Source of the DNA: Flavobacteriaceae bacterium
Lineage (GTDB): Bacteria; Bacteroidota; Bacteroidia; Flavobacteriales; Flavobacteriaceae
Length of the DNA stretch: 64,000 nucleotides
Reading direction: 5' to 3'
NCBI GenBank assembly: GCA_016649715.1
Contig: JAENXC010000011.1
Span: 1 to 64,000, forward strand
The translations under genes were made by a program, and so were the position numbers. The notes under the pieces are model-generated. The model saw nothing but the letters and a program-made list of their open reading frames with translations, was not told where the DNA came from and ran no database searches. Shown in pieces: positions 9,232 through 18,349 of the stretch (the first letter of the stretch is position 1; each line of letters starts with the position of its first letter).

Positions 9232-9942
9232 TTAACGGTATTCAGGATTCTCAAAATTCCAACGTGTGCCATCATCCCAATCTTTTCGAGAGTTTCCGTA
9301 TTCGGGATAACCGCCTTGCTCTTTTAACATCTTTGCTAAATGGAGCGAATTGTACGTCATAAAGGTAGTATTCCTATTGGTAAAATCATTATTCTTTGCG
9401 CCACTTTCTTCGTCCATATAACTTGGCCCTGGCCCAGCTTCACCAATCCACCCACAATCTGCTTGGGGTGGAATGCTATACCCCACATGCTGCAATGCAT
9501 AGAGAATACCCATTGCACAGTGTTTGACGCCATCTTCATTCCCGGTAATAATGCAACCGCCTACTTTTCCGTAGAAATAATATTGGCCTTTTTCATTTTG
9601 AAGCCCGCTCATTGCATACAGCCGCTCAATCAATTTTGTAGCAACAGATGATTTCTCTCCCAACCAAATAGGAGTGCCTACAATTAAAATATCGGCGGCA
9701 TCCACTTTTTTCCATATTTCTGGCCAGGAATCCTCTTTGGCGCCATGCTCAGTCATATCGGGATATACGCCATAAGCAACCGGATGATCTACAAGACGAA
9801 TATTTTCAAATGCAACCCCTTCGGCTTCCATTATTTTTTGTGAAACGTCCATCAACCCTTGCGTATGGCTCAACCGTGGGGATTGCTTTAAGGTACAATT
9901 GATGTAAAGTGCTTTTATTTTTGAAAAATCTGGTTTTTGCAT
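9232..9942 (-). CDS. Flavodoxin-like NADPH-dependent FMN reductase
   Basis: A 236-residue flavoprotein of the NADPH-dependent FMN reductase family. KALYINCTLKQSPRLSHTQGLM is the phosphate-binding start of the flavodoxin fold. ADILIVGTPIWLGEKSSVATKLIERL is the isoalloxazine-binding loop, and GGCIITGNEDGVKHC follows. The start at 9942 (MQKPDFSK) is preferred to 9990. A perfect -7 motif TACTTTTG (minus strand, 9972-9979) lies 30 bases upstream. Substrate unknown; quinone or nitro-compound reduction is typical of relatives. Confidence 0.85.
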   Translation of the reverse strand: MQKPDFSKIKALYINCTLKQSPRLSHTQGLMDVSQKIMEAEGVAFENIRLVDHPVAYGVYPDMTEHGAKEDSWPEIWKKVDAADILIVGTPIWLGEKSSVATKLIERLYAMSGLQNEKGQYYFYGKVGGCIITGNEDGVKHCAMGILYALQHVGYSIPPQADCGWIGEAGPGPSYMDEESGAKNNDFTNRNTTFMTYNSLHLAKMLKEQGGYPEYGNSRKDWDDGTRWNFENPEYR

Positions 9943-10049
9943 AATATTTTTTTTTAAAAAAACAAAACTGTCAAAAGTATTTAGAGCCATCTATCAATTA
10001 ATAAGAACTAACAATCCTTCAGACAATTTTGCTTTATAATTATTTTTAA

Positions 10050-10454
10050 TTATTTACGAGCGGTAAAAGCCACTCCCAATCCGAATACAAGATGACCTAT
10101 TAAAGTTGCCATTAATAGCATTACTTTAGATCCTTCGGCTGGTGACATACCCATAATTGCCATCATAATTTGTGCGAAGACAAAGGCCAAAAACCCAAAT
10201 ACCAGACCCGATAATAAGGTACTTGCTATTTTTACTTTAGGATTAAAAAGATACACATAAACAAACGCATATACAATTCCTATCATAAAATGCATAACCC
10301 AACCCACCAGCATAGGCATTCCCAACATTCCAGCTACCATTGCCGGAGGCGACATTTTTGGCATCCCCATGTATGGAGCCACTAAAATTACCATTGTCAT
10401 TACTAAGGTACCCACGATACCCGCTACAATTGATTTACTTACATTAGTTTTCAT
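10050..10454 (-). CDS. Small four-helix membrane protein (DUF6789-like)
   Basis: A 134-residue integral membrane protein rich in Met and Gly, with four predicted transmembrane segments: about residues 7-27, 45-67, 77-98 and 112-132. The N-terminal VSKSIVAGIVGTLVMTMVILVAPYMGMP resembles DUF6789-type proteins. Function unknown. It sits between a flavoprotein and a sigma factor on the same strand, but gaps of about 60-110 bases leave co-transcription uncertain. Confidence 0.65.
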   Translation of the reverse strand: MKTNVSKSIVAGIVGTLVMTMVILVAPYMGMPKMSPPAMVAGMLGMPMLVGWVMHFMIGIVYAFVYVYLFNPKVKIASTLLSGLVFGFLAFVFAQIMMAIMGMSPAEGSKVMLLMATLIGHLVFGLGVAFTARK

Positions 10455-10515
10455 GATTTTTGTTTTTATTAGTTTATACTTATTAATACCAATAACTTCA
10501 AAATATCACCCGTCG

Positions 10516-11070
10516 CTATAAATTATTTTTTTGCTTTTCTTCTTGCTCCTTGATTTTTCGAATTTGACTAATGCACTTATGCTTCTGGTTAACAGCATTA
10601 TGCCGTGTAGTATAGCCGTATTGGGTTTGTATTTCGGAAAGCTCCTTGCCCTTATAAAAAAGATCGTTGATTAACCTGCTGCAGTGGTCAGTAATTTTCA
10701 AAAGATACCCTTTCATTTTGTCTGCATAGGTTTTTTCACGCTCGATATCTAAATTGATTTCTTCGTAAAAATTGTTTTCATGCAATTGTTCAAATGCTAT
10801 TTCACGACCGGAATTTCTTAATTTCTTAAACCAGATATTCTTACTGATGGCTACAACGTAGGTCTTTATGGAAGCCGTTAATACAAAATTGTCCATCCGC
10901 ATTTTTTCAACCAAAACGAGCATGGTGTCCTGAAAAACATCATCCGCATCAGCTGTATTACCATTATTTTTTAAAACAAAATACTTGACCGTATCAAAAT
11001 GTTTTTGATAAAGTGCTCCAAAAGCAAAATTATTTTCGCCCTTTAAGTCATCTAATAAGGAATCTTCCAT
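10516..11070 (-). CDS. RNA polymerase ECF-type sigma-70 factor
   Basis: A 184-residue sigma factor. Region 2 is visible at FGALYQKHFDTVKYFVLKNN and DADDVFQDTMLVLVEKM. Region 4 is weaker but recognisable (CSRLINDLFYKGKELSEIQTQYGYT, then a basic recognition helix). There is no adjacent anti-sigma factor or FecR gene, unlike many Bacteroidota ECF factors, so the signal it responds to is unknown. The downstream small membrane protein on the same strand is a possible target or partner. Confidence 0.85.
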   Translation of the reverse strand: MEDSLLDDLKGENNFAFGALYQKHFDTVKYFVLKNNGNTADADDVFQDTMLVLVEKMRMDNFVLTASIKTYVVAISKNIWFKKLRNSGREIAFEQLHENNFYEEINLDIEREKTYADKMKGYLLKITDHCSRLINDLFYKGKELSEIQTQYGYTTRHNAVNQKHKCISQIRKIKEQEEKQKNNL

Positions 11071-11153
11071 TGCAGAAATGTAGCTTGCATTTCTATAAAA
11101 TTACTTAAAATCCAGTATTTTTTTCAAAATGCTTGTGAAAAAGACAGTAGAAT

Positions 11154-12794
11154 CTAATTCACTTTCAAATCAATCTCCTTCAAATTCTCAATTCTATTGC
11201 GAAGAAGGAAATCGTCTATACTTTCAAAATGTTCAATAACACGTTTATCTTTAAATTCGAATACTTTTTCCGAAAGCCCCTGCAAGAAATCACGGTCATG
11301 GGAAACCAAAATTAAGGTGCCGTCAAACAGAAGCAGTGCTTCTTTCAAAACATCTTTCGATTTTAAATCCAAGTGGTTGGTAGGTTCATCGAGAATCAAG
11401 ACGTTTACCGGTTCCAGCAATAGTTTCACCATTGCCAATCGTGTTTTTTCACCTCCGGAAAGCAAGCCAACTTTTTTGTCGATATCATCGCCACTGAACA
11501 TAAACCGGCCGAGAATATTCTTTATCTGTGTGCGGATCTCACCTTTGGCAACCTCATCCACAGTCTGGAAAACGGTGAGTTCTTTGTCCAAAAGTGCGGC
11601 TTGGTTTTGGGCAAAATATCCAACTTTAGCATTGTGGCCCAAAGTGCAGCTTCCCTCAAAATCAATTTCGCCCATTATGGCTTTAATCATGGTTGATTTT
11701 CCTTCGCCGTTTCTTCCCACAAAACTCACTTTTTGGCTGCGGGAAATACTCATGTTGGCATCGTTAAAGACAACGAGATCGCCGTATTTTTTCGTAAGAC
11801 CTTCCGCTACAACCGGATAATCGCCACTGCGCTGTGCAGGCGGAAAGCGAAGTGCCAATGCCGAAGTATCAATTTCATCAATTTCAATAACCTGCAATTT
11901 TTCCAGCATCTTTTCCCGAGAGTTCACTTGGTTGGTTTTGGAATAGGTGCCTTTAAAACGCTCAATAAACAGTTGGGTTTCGGCAATGAATTTTTGTTGC
12001 TCTTCGTACGCTTTTATTTGGTGCGATCTTCTATCGGCCCGCAATTGTAAGTAGTGGCTGTAATTGGCTTTATAGTCATATATTCTTCCCATTGTAACTT
12101 CAATGGTTCGGTTTGTTATATTGTCAATAAATTTTCTGTCGTGCGAAATAACGATTACGGCTTTTGCTTTATTAATAAGAAAATCTTCTAACCAAATTAC
12201 AGATTCAATATCTACGTGGTTGGTGGGCTCATCCAGTAAAATCAAATCTGGTTTTTGGAGCAGCAGTTTTGCCAATTCAATCCGCATACGCCATCCACCG
12301 CTGAATTCACTTGTTTGACGGTGCAGGTCGCTTCTTTTAAAACCAAGTCCGCGCAGTGCTTTTTCTACTTCCGCTTCGTAGTTTATTTCTTCGAGAGCGT
12401 AGTATTTTTCACCGAGCTCCGCCACTTTGGAGATGATGTTCATATAAGCATCACTTTCGTAATCGGTGCGGGTTTCCAATTCTTTGTTGAGGCGATCCAT
12501 TTCGTCACGCATTTCAAAAATTTGCTTAAAAGCTTTGGAAGCTTCTTCAAAAACGGTGCAATTGTCATGAGTCAACAAATGCTGTGGTAGATAGGCTATC
12601 ACAGCATCTTTTGGCGCGCGCACGTTTCCGCGGGTGGGTTTTTGGACGCCCGCAATAATCTTCATTATTGTGGATTTTCCTGCACCATTTTTTCCCATTA
12701 AAGCAATTTTATCGTTCTCGTTCACCACAAAGGAAACGTCGCTAAAAAGTGTATCGCCACTGAATTCTACTGCCAAATTGTCTATTGAAATCAT
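11154..12794 (-). CDS. ABC-F family ATP-binding protein
   Basis: A 546-residue protein with two fused ABC ATPase domains and no membrane segment, typical of the ribosome-associated ABC-F family. Domain 1 has GKNGAGKS, SGGWRMR and LLDEPTNHVD. The inter-domain linker spans about residues 240-320. Domain 2 has GRNGEGKS, LSGGEKTR and LILDEPTNHLD. ABC-F proteins act on the ribosomal E site to regulate translation or relieve stalling; some protect from antibiotics. The sequence is close to the housekeeping forms, so resistance is not implied. A possible -7 box (TAGTTTTG, minus strand, 12912-12919) lies upstream, beyond a heptad repeat element. Confidence 0.95.
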   Translation of the reverse strand: MISIDNLAVEFSGDTLFSDVSFVVNENDKIALMGKNGAGKSTIMKIIAGVQKPTRGNVRAPKDAVIAYLPQHLLTHDNCTVFEEASKAFKQIFEMRDEMDRLNKELETRTDYESDAYMNIISKVAELGEKYYALEEINYEAEVEKALRGLGFKRSDLHRQTSEFSGGWRMRIELAKLLLQKPDLILLDEPTNHVDIESVIWLEDFLINKAKAVIVISHDRKFIDNITNRTIEVTMGRIYDYKANYSHYLQLRADRRSHQIKAYEEQQKFIAETQLFIERFKGTYSKTNQVNSREKMLEKLQVIEIDEIDTSALALRFPPAQRSGDYPVVAEGLTKKYGDLVVFNDANMSISRSQKVSFVGRNGEGKSTMIKAIMGEIDFEGSCTLGHNAKVGYFAQNQAALLDKELTVFQTVDEVAKGEIRTQIKNILGRFMFSGDDIDKKVGLLSGGEKTRLAMVKLLLEPVNVLILDEPTNHLDLKSKDVLKEALLLFDGTLILVSHDRDFLQGLSEKVFEFKDKRVIEHFESIDDFLLRNRIENLKEIDLKVN

Positions 12795-12820
12795 ACTTTT
12801 AATTAAAGCAATTGTTTTAA

Positions 12821-12903
12821 CTTAGGACTGAATGACGTAGGACTAATGCTTTCAACACAAATATGTCTTACGTCCCTAAGTCCTTTCGTCTTAAGTCCTT
12901 TTT
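12821..12903. repeat. Heptad repeat element, facing arms
   Basis: Two arms with 7-base period lie upstream of the ABC-F gene. The left arm (12821-12848) carries TAGGACT-like units. The right arm (12864-12903) carries the complementary AGTCCTT/GTCTTAA-like units. The arms could pair into a long imperfect hairpin. The same AGGAC-type word recurs in the element near 42.54 kb. Confidence 0.7.
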
Positions 12904-13153
12904 TAAGGTTGCAAAACTATTAAAAAGAAGTGGATTGGCGTTTAAATTGAAGATAAGTTGTGCACCACGATCACTCCTCGAACTTTTGTGTTTTATTTAA
13001 CATCAGGTAGCTATCTTCGCACAGGTTTTTTTGCGGAGTTATTAGTTGCAATTTGTAATTTCACGCTTCGTTAATTTTTCTTCCCCAGATTAATTCTGCC
13101 CTTGATTCCTACGCAAAAACCTATGTGATTTGTAAAATTTATTCGCATTAGTT
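12904..13153. other. Spacer between ABC-F and STAS genes
   Basis: Beyond the heptad element, this stretch up to the STAS gene holds a possible ABC-F promoter (minus-strand -7 box at 12912-12919). I see nothing else that can be supported: no RNA gene and no open frame with plausible codon use. Confidence 0.4.
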
Positions 13154-13462
13154 ATGCCATTACATTATTTTTTAAGCAAGCGGCTACTCCGATTGGAGGG
13201 AAGGTTATACAGCGGCAATCTCTCGGAAGTCCAATTCGAAATAGAATCAGCCTTGGACAGGACCCAATCCTTAATTGTAGATTTGGATCCACTGGAAAAA
13301 ATTGATGTTGCGGGGGCATATATGCTCTACATCGCTTCAGAAAAGGCGCGCGAAAACAACAAAGAGATCATCCTGTTCTGCAGGAATAATGAAATCGTGA
13401 AACTTATTTTTTCCTTCGCGGGCATCCATTATTCCACTAAGCTTCCACGAGCAACTTTATAA
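13154..13462 (+). CDS. STAS-domain protein
   Basis: A 102-residue single-domain protein with the STAS (anti-sigma-factor antagonist) fold. Landmarks: VQFEIESALDRTQSLIVDLDPLEKIDVAGAYMLYIASEKARENNKEIILFCRN. The loop before helix 2 reads KIDVAGAYML where SpoIIAA-type proteins have a phosphorylatable Ser (DSSGLG); here it is DVAG, so the usual phosphosite is replaced by Val/Ala. A regulatory or scaffold role is likely. No kinase or anti-sigma gene is adjacent. Confidence 0.75.
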   Translation: MPLHYFLSKRLLRLEGRLYSGNLSEVQFEIESALDRTQSLIVDLDPLEKIDVAGAYMLYIASEKARENNKEIILFCRNNEIVKLIFSFAGIHYSTKLPRATL

Positions 13463-13489
13463 AGCTGTTTTATTTGCTTTTCATACAAA

Positions 13490-13710
13490 AATTGGATATG
13501 TTTACCCAATAATCAAAAACTTCCGCTATGCTTGGTTTTTATTCATCAAATAAGAGCATTTGTAACTTGACCGAGTTGCGGAAGTCTTTATTTTCATTCT
13601 TTAAACTGAAAATCATCTTCCCGAATTAAGGCGCACTTGCGAGTGTGCCGTATCGATTTCCTTTTCTATAAACTTACATCCAACCTAAAACACCAAATCT
13701 TATGGTGTTG
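13490..13710. other. Hairpin-rich leader or small structured RNA region
   Basis: Three inverted repeats follow one another between the STAS gene and the 38-residue gene. One has arms ACTTCCGC/GCGGAAGT (13519-13526 and 13578-13585). The second is a tight GC-rich hairpin, GGCGCACT-TGCG-AGTGTGCC (13630-13649). The third is AACACCA/TGGTGTT (13689-13695 and 13703-13709). None is followed by a U-run, so they are not simple terminators. The region could be a structured 5' leader of the downstream small gene or a small RNA. Confidence 0.4.
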
Positions 13711-13783
13711 TCAACTCGTTTTATAATTTATTCTGAAAAGGAAACTGGGATGTTAATTTTCTAAATTTTTAAAGAATTGTATC

Positions 13784-13900
13784 ATGGCAAAAGGGAAAAA
13801 CCTTAAGACTTCCTCTAAAGATGCAAACGCATTGAAACAGGAAAAAATATTGAAAAAACTGGAAGATAAGAAAATGAGAAAACGCAAATCGCGCGTGTAA
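13784..13900 (+). CDS. Small highly basic 38-residue protein
   Basis: A 38-residue frame, MAKGKNLKTSSKDANALK followed by a Lys/Arg-rich helix that ends RKRKSRV. It has 15 or more Lys/Arg residues and hardly any hydrophobic core, so it is probably a nucleic-acid- or ribosome-associated peptide. It is supported by a strong rho-independent terminator right after the stop (13937-13976) and by the structured leader before it. I do not recognise a named family. Confidence 0.7.
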   Translation: MAKGKNLKTSSKDANALKQEKILKKLEDKKMRKRKSRV

Positions 13901-13936
13901 TTTTTTTGTTTTTGAATAGTTGGTTTGATGACTGAG

Positions 13937-13976
13937 AAAGGCCGGGAACAGTGCCATTTTATTACCTGGCCTTTTT
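13937..13976 (+). terminator. Rho-independent terminator after the 38-residue gene
   Basis: The stem AAAGGCC(G)GG / CC(T)GGCCTTT encloses a 20-base loop and is followed by T-rich sequence on the plus strand. It lies 37 bases after the stop of the small basic gene. Confidence 0.8.
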
Positions 13977-14031
13977 CTATTTTTAGCAATACGAATCAGC
14001 ACGTTTTCAAAAAATTTCAATCTAAAAATCA

Positions 14032-14060
14032 AAAACCCGCACTCAAAAAGTGCGGGTTTT
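14032..14060 (-). terminator. Terminator of the TonB receptor operon
   Basis: A perfect 12-base stem AAAACCCGCACT / AGTGCGGGTTTT with a 5-base loop. The T-run follows on the minus strand, downstream of the TonB receptor; because both flanks are A/T-rich it may work in both directions. Confidence 0.85.
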
Positions 14061-14162
14061 ATCAAATTAATTGGGGAGAAAATAAGCCTATGGCTTAACC
14101 CAAATATAATAAAAAAGTGAATACCAATAACCTCTTTATCAAAAATACAGTTATTTTCTTCG

Positions 14163-16568
14163 CTAAAAATGTGCCGTTAACGCAAGTATAAAATTCCTTC
14201 CCGCTCCCGAAATACCGGAACTGTATGGGCGGTAACGTTGGTCTGTCAAGTTCTCTATGCCACCGCTAACGTCAAAAGTATCGGTCATTTTGTACAATGC
14301 CTTAAAATTAAGAGTGTACCAGGACGGGGAATAGGGATTCCCATTTTTGTCTAAAGCATAAAACTCTGTTTTGTCTTTTTCCCCTTCGGGAAGGTCGTCA
14401 AAATCACGCTTAGCTTGATAGTTAACATTCAGCTCCATACTCAATTTGTTGGCCATGTAGTTTAAACGGGAAACGCCGAAAAATGGAGAGGCGTGTTGTG
14501 ATGGGCTTGTTTTGCCATTGTCCAGTTCCTCTTCCCCTTTTTGGAAATTCACATCGGTTGAAAAACCAAAACCTTTTGGCAATTTTACCTCCACGCCAGC
14601 CTGAACCCCGTAAACTTTTGCAATGGCAGCGTTTTGGATGGCCTGTACTTGGCTCAATTCACCTTGGTACATAATGCTGTCCAAACCGTTTAATTGAAAA
14701 TCACGGCGCACAAGGGCGTCTTTAAGATAGGTATAATATCCTGTAATGTCAACTTTCACAACATCCCCAAAAACCTTGGCAATTCCCAGATCGGCATTAT
14801 AGGCGTATTCGGGTTTTAAATCTGGATTGGGGACAACCACACTTCCAGGCTCAGAATCAAATACTTTTCCAAGATCGTCTACATTTGGTGAACGGAAGGC
14901 CGTGCCCAAATTGGCACTGATAACCAATGAACTATCTGGCCGATAAACACCACCCAAACTTCCGGTAAGCGCGCCATTGCTCAAATTTGCTTCGGTAAAA
15001 GGAAATGGATAAAATGTAGTATCAAATTCGGCATCGAGCAAAATATGGTTGTAACGTGCGCCGGCGCTCAAGGTAAATTGGTCCGAAACCTTAAATTCGT
15101 CAGTAACATAAGCCGCTAACGATTGCCATTTTGCTTGCGGATAGCGAGCGGGACCCGGTTCAGAAATACCCGTAGAAATATCTGTCAACTCACCTTCCGA
15201 ATTTACATCGTCCAACACGTATTCAATGCCATAGAAAAAAGTGTTTTTTGCGCCCGTAGCTTTTTTAAAGTCAAGATTTACAGAATATGCAGCTACTTCC
15301 TCACTTTGGGTGTTGCGCTCGGTTTTATTAAGAGATCTATCAATTCTGCTCTCTTCAAACCATTGATGTGCAAGACGAAGACTCATTTCATCAAAAACGG
15401 AATTGTTGGCGTTGTAGCTAACATTTAGATTGTTCATCATCCAAATCTGTGGGCCGTAATTCCATTCGGCGTAACGGGCGGTTCCATTGCGAACGCGTGT
15501 GTGCCTGTCATATCTTCCGTAAGAAGAAGTTTCTGAGTAGTGGAAACCGTATTGAAAATCCCAACGATCGTTTGGTTGAAAACGGATTTTCTGCATCATG
15601 TTTATTTGGGAATAGGCCGAAGGAATCTGCAACAATTTATCTTCTTGCGTGATTATAACGTCCGTACTGTCCTGTCTTTGCACGTAATAATCTTTTATGT
15701 AATCCTCGGGGCCGTGGCTTCCTTGGCGCAAGTTGTCATAATCCCAAGAAGTGATGCTGGTTAAAAAGACCCATTTTTTAAAGCCCAAATTCACATCAAA
15801 ATGGCCTGTTTTTTCTTTGTTGGCGGAAGAATAGCGAACATTTGCTTTTCCTGTGATAAGTGGTTTTTCGTTAAGGGAAAGACTTGGTGTAAGTGTTTGA
15901 AAACTCATTACGCCGCCAATGGCATCACTTCCGTAAATTACAGAACCGGGGCCAAAAAGCACCTCCGTATTTTCTACGGCGAAGGGATCTATATTGATTA
16001 CATTCTGAAGGTTTCCGGAACGAAAAATTGCAGTGTTCATCCGAACGCCATCGACGGAATAAAGCAACCGACTGGTAGCAAAACCGCGTATCATCGGGCT
16101 TCCGCCGCCCTGCTGACTTTTTTGGATAAACACTTTCCCCGAAACGCCTAAAAGGTCGGCCGCCGTTTGTGGGTTTTGCAACGCTACTTCCCGAGCCGAA
16201 ATGGAAATGATTTTTGATGGTACATCATCACTGCTTTGTCGCCAACGTGAACCTGAAATCACCACTTCGTCTAAACTAAAATTGGAGTTTTCGAGTGAAA
16301 TTACAAAGCTATCTGCTTTCAATTCGGAATAACTTTTTATAAGTGTTTTATGGCCTAGACTGCGTATTTCAATCTTTTCCACATCCTTAAAAGCTGAAAT
16401 GTCCGCTTGTCCCTTGGCGTTTGTTGTGGCGTAAAGTTTTGAATTTGCACTGGTAAGTGTTGCCAGTTCTACAGGCTCATCGGTTTGTTGATCTTTGATG
16501 GTTATTGTTTGGCCGTAGGAACTACCTGCAAAAGCCAACAATAACCAAAGTATGAGTGCTTGTTTCAT
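14163..16568 (-). CDS. TonB-dependent outer-membrane receptor, HmuR-like
   Basis: An 801-residue receptor. The start at 16568 (MKQALILWLLLAFAGSSYGQT) gives a proper signal peptide; the frame opens upstream at 16607. A carboxypeptidase-regulatory-like N-terminal domain (residues 20-95) precedes the plug (DEVVISGSRWRQSSDDVPSKI, TAADLLGVSGKVFIQKSQQGGGSPMIRGF) and a 22-strand barrel ending in an aromatic residue (ALTAHF). The plug sequence GVRMNTAIFRSGNLQNV and FGPGSVIYGSDAIGGVM resembles haem/haemoglobin receptors of the HmuR type, so iron or haem uptake is the best guess; the substrate is not proven. It lies downstream of a small membrane-protein gene on the same strand. Confidence 0.9.
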   Translation of the reverse strand: MKQALILWLLLAFAGSSYGQTITIKDQQTDEPVELATLTSANSKLYATTNAKGQADISAFKDVEKIEIRSLGHKTLIKSYSELKADSFVISLENSNFSLDEVVISGSRWRQSSDDVPSKIISISAREVALQNPQTAADLLGVSGKVFIQKSQQGGGSPMIRGFATSRLLYSVDGVRMNTAIFRSGNLQNVINIDPFAVENTEVLFGPGSVIYGSDAIGGVMSFQTLTPSLSLNEKPLITGKANVRYSSANKEKTGHFDVNLGFKKWVFLTSITSWDYDNLRQGSHGPEDYIKDYYVQRQDSTDVIITQEDKLLQIPSAYSQINMMQKIRFQPNDRWDFQYGFHYSETSSYGRYDRHTRVRNGTARYAEWNYGPQIWMMNNLNVSYNANNSVFDEMSLRLAHQWFEESRIDRSLNKTERNTQSEEVAAYSVNLDFKKATGAKNTFFYGIEYVLDDVNSEGELTDISTGISEPGPARYPQAKWQSLAAYVTDEFKVSDQFTLSAGARYNHILLDAEFDTTFYPFPFTEANLSNGALTGSLGGVYRPDSSLVISANLGTAFRSPNVDDLGKVFDSEPGSVVVPNPDLKPEYAYNADLGIAKVFGDVVKVDITGYYTYLKDALVRRDFQLNGLDSIMYQGELSQVQAIQNAAIAKVYGVQAGVEVKLPKGFGFSTDVNFQKGEEELDNGKTSPSQHASPFFGVSRLNYMANKLSMELNVNYQAKRDFDDLPEGEKDKTEFYALDKNGNPYSPSWYTLNFKALYKMTDTFDVSGGIENLTDQRYRPYSSGISGAGRNFILALTAHF

Positions 16569-16665
16569 TTTGGTTTGAATTTTAGTTAACGTGTTCCTCG
16601 GGAACACAATAGTTCTCGCTGCCCCTTTTGAAGGGCAACGATTAAATTTTGAGCTATCGGAAAAG

Positions 16666-17217
16666 TTAACTTAGCTTGGGAGGAGGCGTGGGCGGGCTTA
16701 AGCGGATGGAATTGAATATGTCCGCATGCATTTCATCTTGATATACAATTTCAGTTTTTTGAAATGTGATGGCGTGCCAATCAATTAGATCTGTGCAGAA
16801 AAAGGAGCAGAGATAATGATGGAGGTTAAGATGTGCATCACAATTACTTCCGTCTTCGTCCATCGCATTGGCAACCAGTTTCTGCAGCTTTTTGTTGAGG
16901 TTGGTTTCCTCATAATCCCACCAGCAACGGAAGAAAATGGAATCGCCTTTTATTTCTTTTGAAACAATGTCATACATCTGCCCATTGTATTCAAATTCCT
17001 TGGAATGTTCCCAACGCAGTTTTGTTTCGGTTTCTTCTTTTGTGAATTTTAAAAGGACTAGTTCTTCCCGATCCAAACCCGCAATCATCTTTCCTTTTAT
17101 TTCGCGGCGAACAGCCGATTTTTCGTACTGAAGGTATGAATATATGGTTGCAACTGGTGCAAACAATACAAACAACAGTGATATGGCGATTATTCTTTCT
17201 TTCAATGCGGAATTCAA
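16666..17217 (-). CDS. Membrane-anchored protein upstream of the TonB receptor
   Basis: A 183-residue protein with one N-terminal transmembrane helix (residues about 10-29, IIAISLLFVLFAPVATIYSY) and a mainly extracytoplasmic region. The region carries a cluster of His and Cys residues near the C-terminus (CDAHLNLHHYLCSFFCTDLIDWHA), which could bind a metal. It ends LSPPTPPPKLS. No known family. It ends about 100 bases before the TonB receptor start on the same strand, so it may be its operon partner in metal or haem uptake. Confidence 0.7.
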   Translation of the reverse strand: MNSALKERIIAISLLFVLFAPVATIYSYLQYEKSAVRREIKGKMIAGLDREELVLLKFTKEETETKLRWEHSKEFEYNGQMYDIVSKEIKGDSIFFRCWWDYEETNLNKKLQKLVANAMDEDGSNCDAHLNLHHYLCSFFCTDLIDWHAITFQKTEIVYQDEMHADIFNSIRLSPPTPPPKLS

Positions 17218-17347
17218 TGTGGGCTCAAATGTCGTAAAATTGACTTAAATAATTGATAGATTCAATTTACTTTTTTATACGTGCTGACTTTTTAAATACG
17301 GCGATGTTTCCCATCTGTGTATTAGGTTGAACGTTCAATAAAAAAAA

Positions 17348-17368
17348 CCACCCCGTAAAATAGGGTGG
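17348..17368 (-). terminator. Terminator of the four-gene exported-protein operon
   Basis: The stem CCACCC/GGGTGG with a 9-base loop is followed by eight T residues on the minus strand. It lies about 35 bases after the stop at 17402. Confidence 0.85.
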
Positions 17369-17401
17369 CCCTTGATTTATCCGAATAACTTAATTTTAAT
17401 A

Positions 17402-18337
17402 TCAATACCAGCCGCGAATATTGTACATAACCGTATTCGGTTGGTTTTTGGCATAGGCCATCAAAACTTCTTGGGCACCTTTGGCTATTGCAATGTTGGC
17501 ATCCAATACTTTCAGTTTGTATTCCCATGGACGATCGCTTAGGGTCTTTACCCTTCCTTCAATTTTTGAAAAAAGTGATTTTACGTTTGGATAACAGGAT
17601 GAAGTAGGTTCAATGCTCGCCAATATGGCCCCAGCTTCATTCGCGGCTGCCAAGTCTTGGTTGGCATTCCATATGGCCGTAGCCTCTGCCAATTGAAGCT
17701 GACAATCGCGGTCTATGGTTTTTTGGTACATCGATTTTAAACTTTTGCCCACTTTGTCATAACAGGTGCTGTTTACGGGAACATTTACCAACAGTCCCAA
17801 AGCTTCTTCAAATCGGTTTTGGTTAGCCAAAGTATTTGCTTCCTTTTGGATCAACTCACAATTGTTGTTGAAGAAATCAATAATTTTTTGTTTTCCCTCC
17901 GCAACAAATTGTTGCACATCGTCGCTATTGGTTTTCATATTCTTGATAGCCTCAATATATGCCTTGGTTTCGTTGGAACCCACACCTTTTACATTAAAAC
18001 TTTTGCTGGTATAGAGCGTACCATTTACGCCATCGCCAATATAAAGAGTAATATCTAGGTTAAGTACGATTTTTGGAGGTGCAGTCCCTAATATATCCTT
18101 ACTCATCACAGACACGTTTGGGGTGATGATGAATCGCGAATTATAGGAAACATCGCTAATACCATTTTTGGTTACCATTTGCCCCAGTTTTGTTTCCAGG
18201 ATTTGTCTGGCGGCTGAGGGCACTTGTTCCATTTCATAGGGAATGTATGTGCCCAGTGCAATATTGGAATCGCTGCTCTGTGCTGCCCCAAAGGCAACCG
18301 TGAAAAGCACACCGATTGTAAAAAATAAATTTTTCAT
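17402..18337 (-). CDS. Exported protein of unknown function (operon gene 4)
   Basis: A 311-residue exported protein. Signal peptide MKNLFFTIGVLFTVAFGAAQS. The next 100 residues (LGTYIPYEMEQVPSAARQILETKLGQMVTKNG, VLNLDITLYIGDG) resemble the lipid- or peptidoglycan-facing beta domain seen in CsgG-like periplasmic proteins, but the match is weak. The C-terminal half is helical, with paired Cys residues (NNNCEL, NSTCYD, RDCQL, SSCYP). It is last in the four-gene operon running 21076 to 17402; the gap to the previous gene is 12 bases. Function unknown. Confidence 0.75.
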   Translation of the reverse strand: MKNLFFTIGVLFTVAFGAAQSSDSNIALGTYIPYEMEQVPSAARQILETKLGQMVTKNGISDVSYNSRFIITPNVSVMSKDILGTAPPKIVLNLDITLYIGDGVNGTLYTSKSFNVKGVGSNETKAYIEAIKNMKTNSDDVQQFVAEGKQKIIDFFNNNCELIQKEANTLANQNRFEEALGLLVNVPVNSTCYDKVGKSLKSMYQKTIDRDCQLQLAEATAIWNANQDLAAANEAGAILASIEPTSSCYPNVKSLFSKIEGRVKTLSDRPWEYKLKVLDANIAIAKGAQEVLMAYAKNQPNTVMYNIRGWY

Positions 18338-18349
18338 AGTTTAGTGTTT

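Noticed and set aside
9972-9997. Complete promoter of the flavodoxin-like gene
   Set aside because: The -7 box is perfect but the only TTG is 15 bases away, short of the expected 17-23; only the -7 motif is noted in the gene entry.
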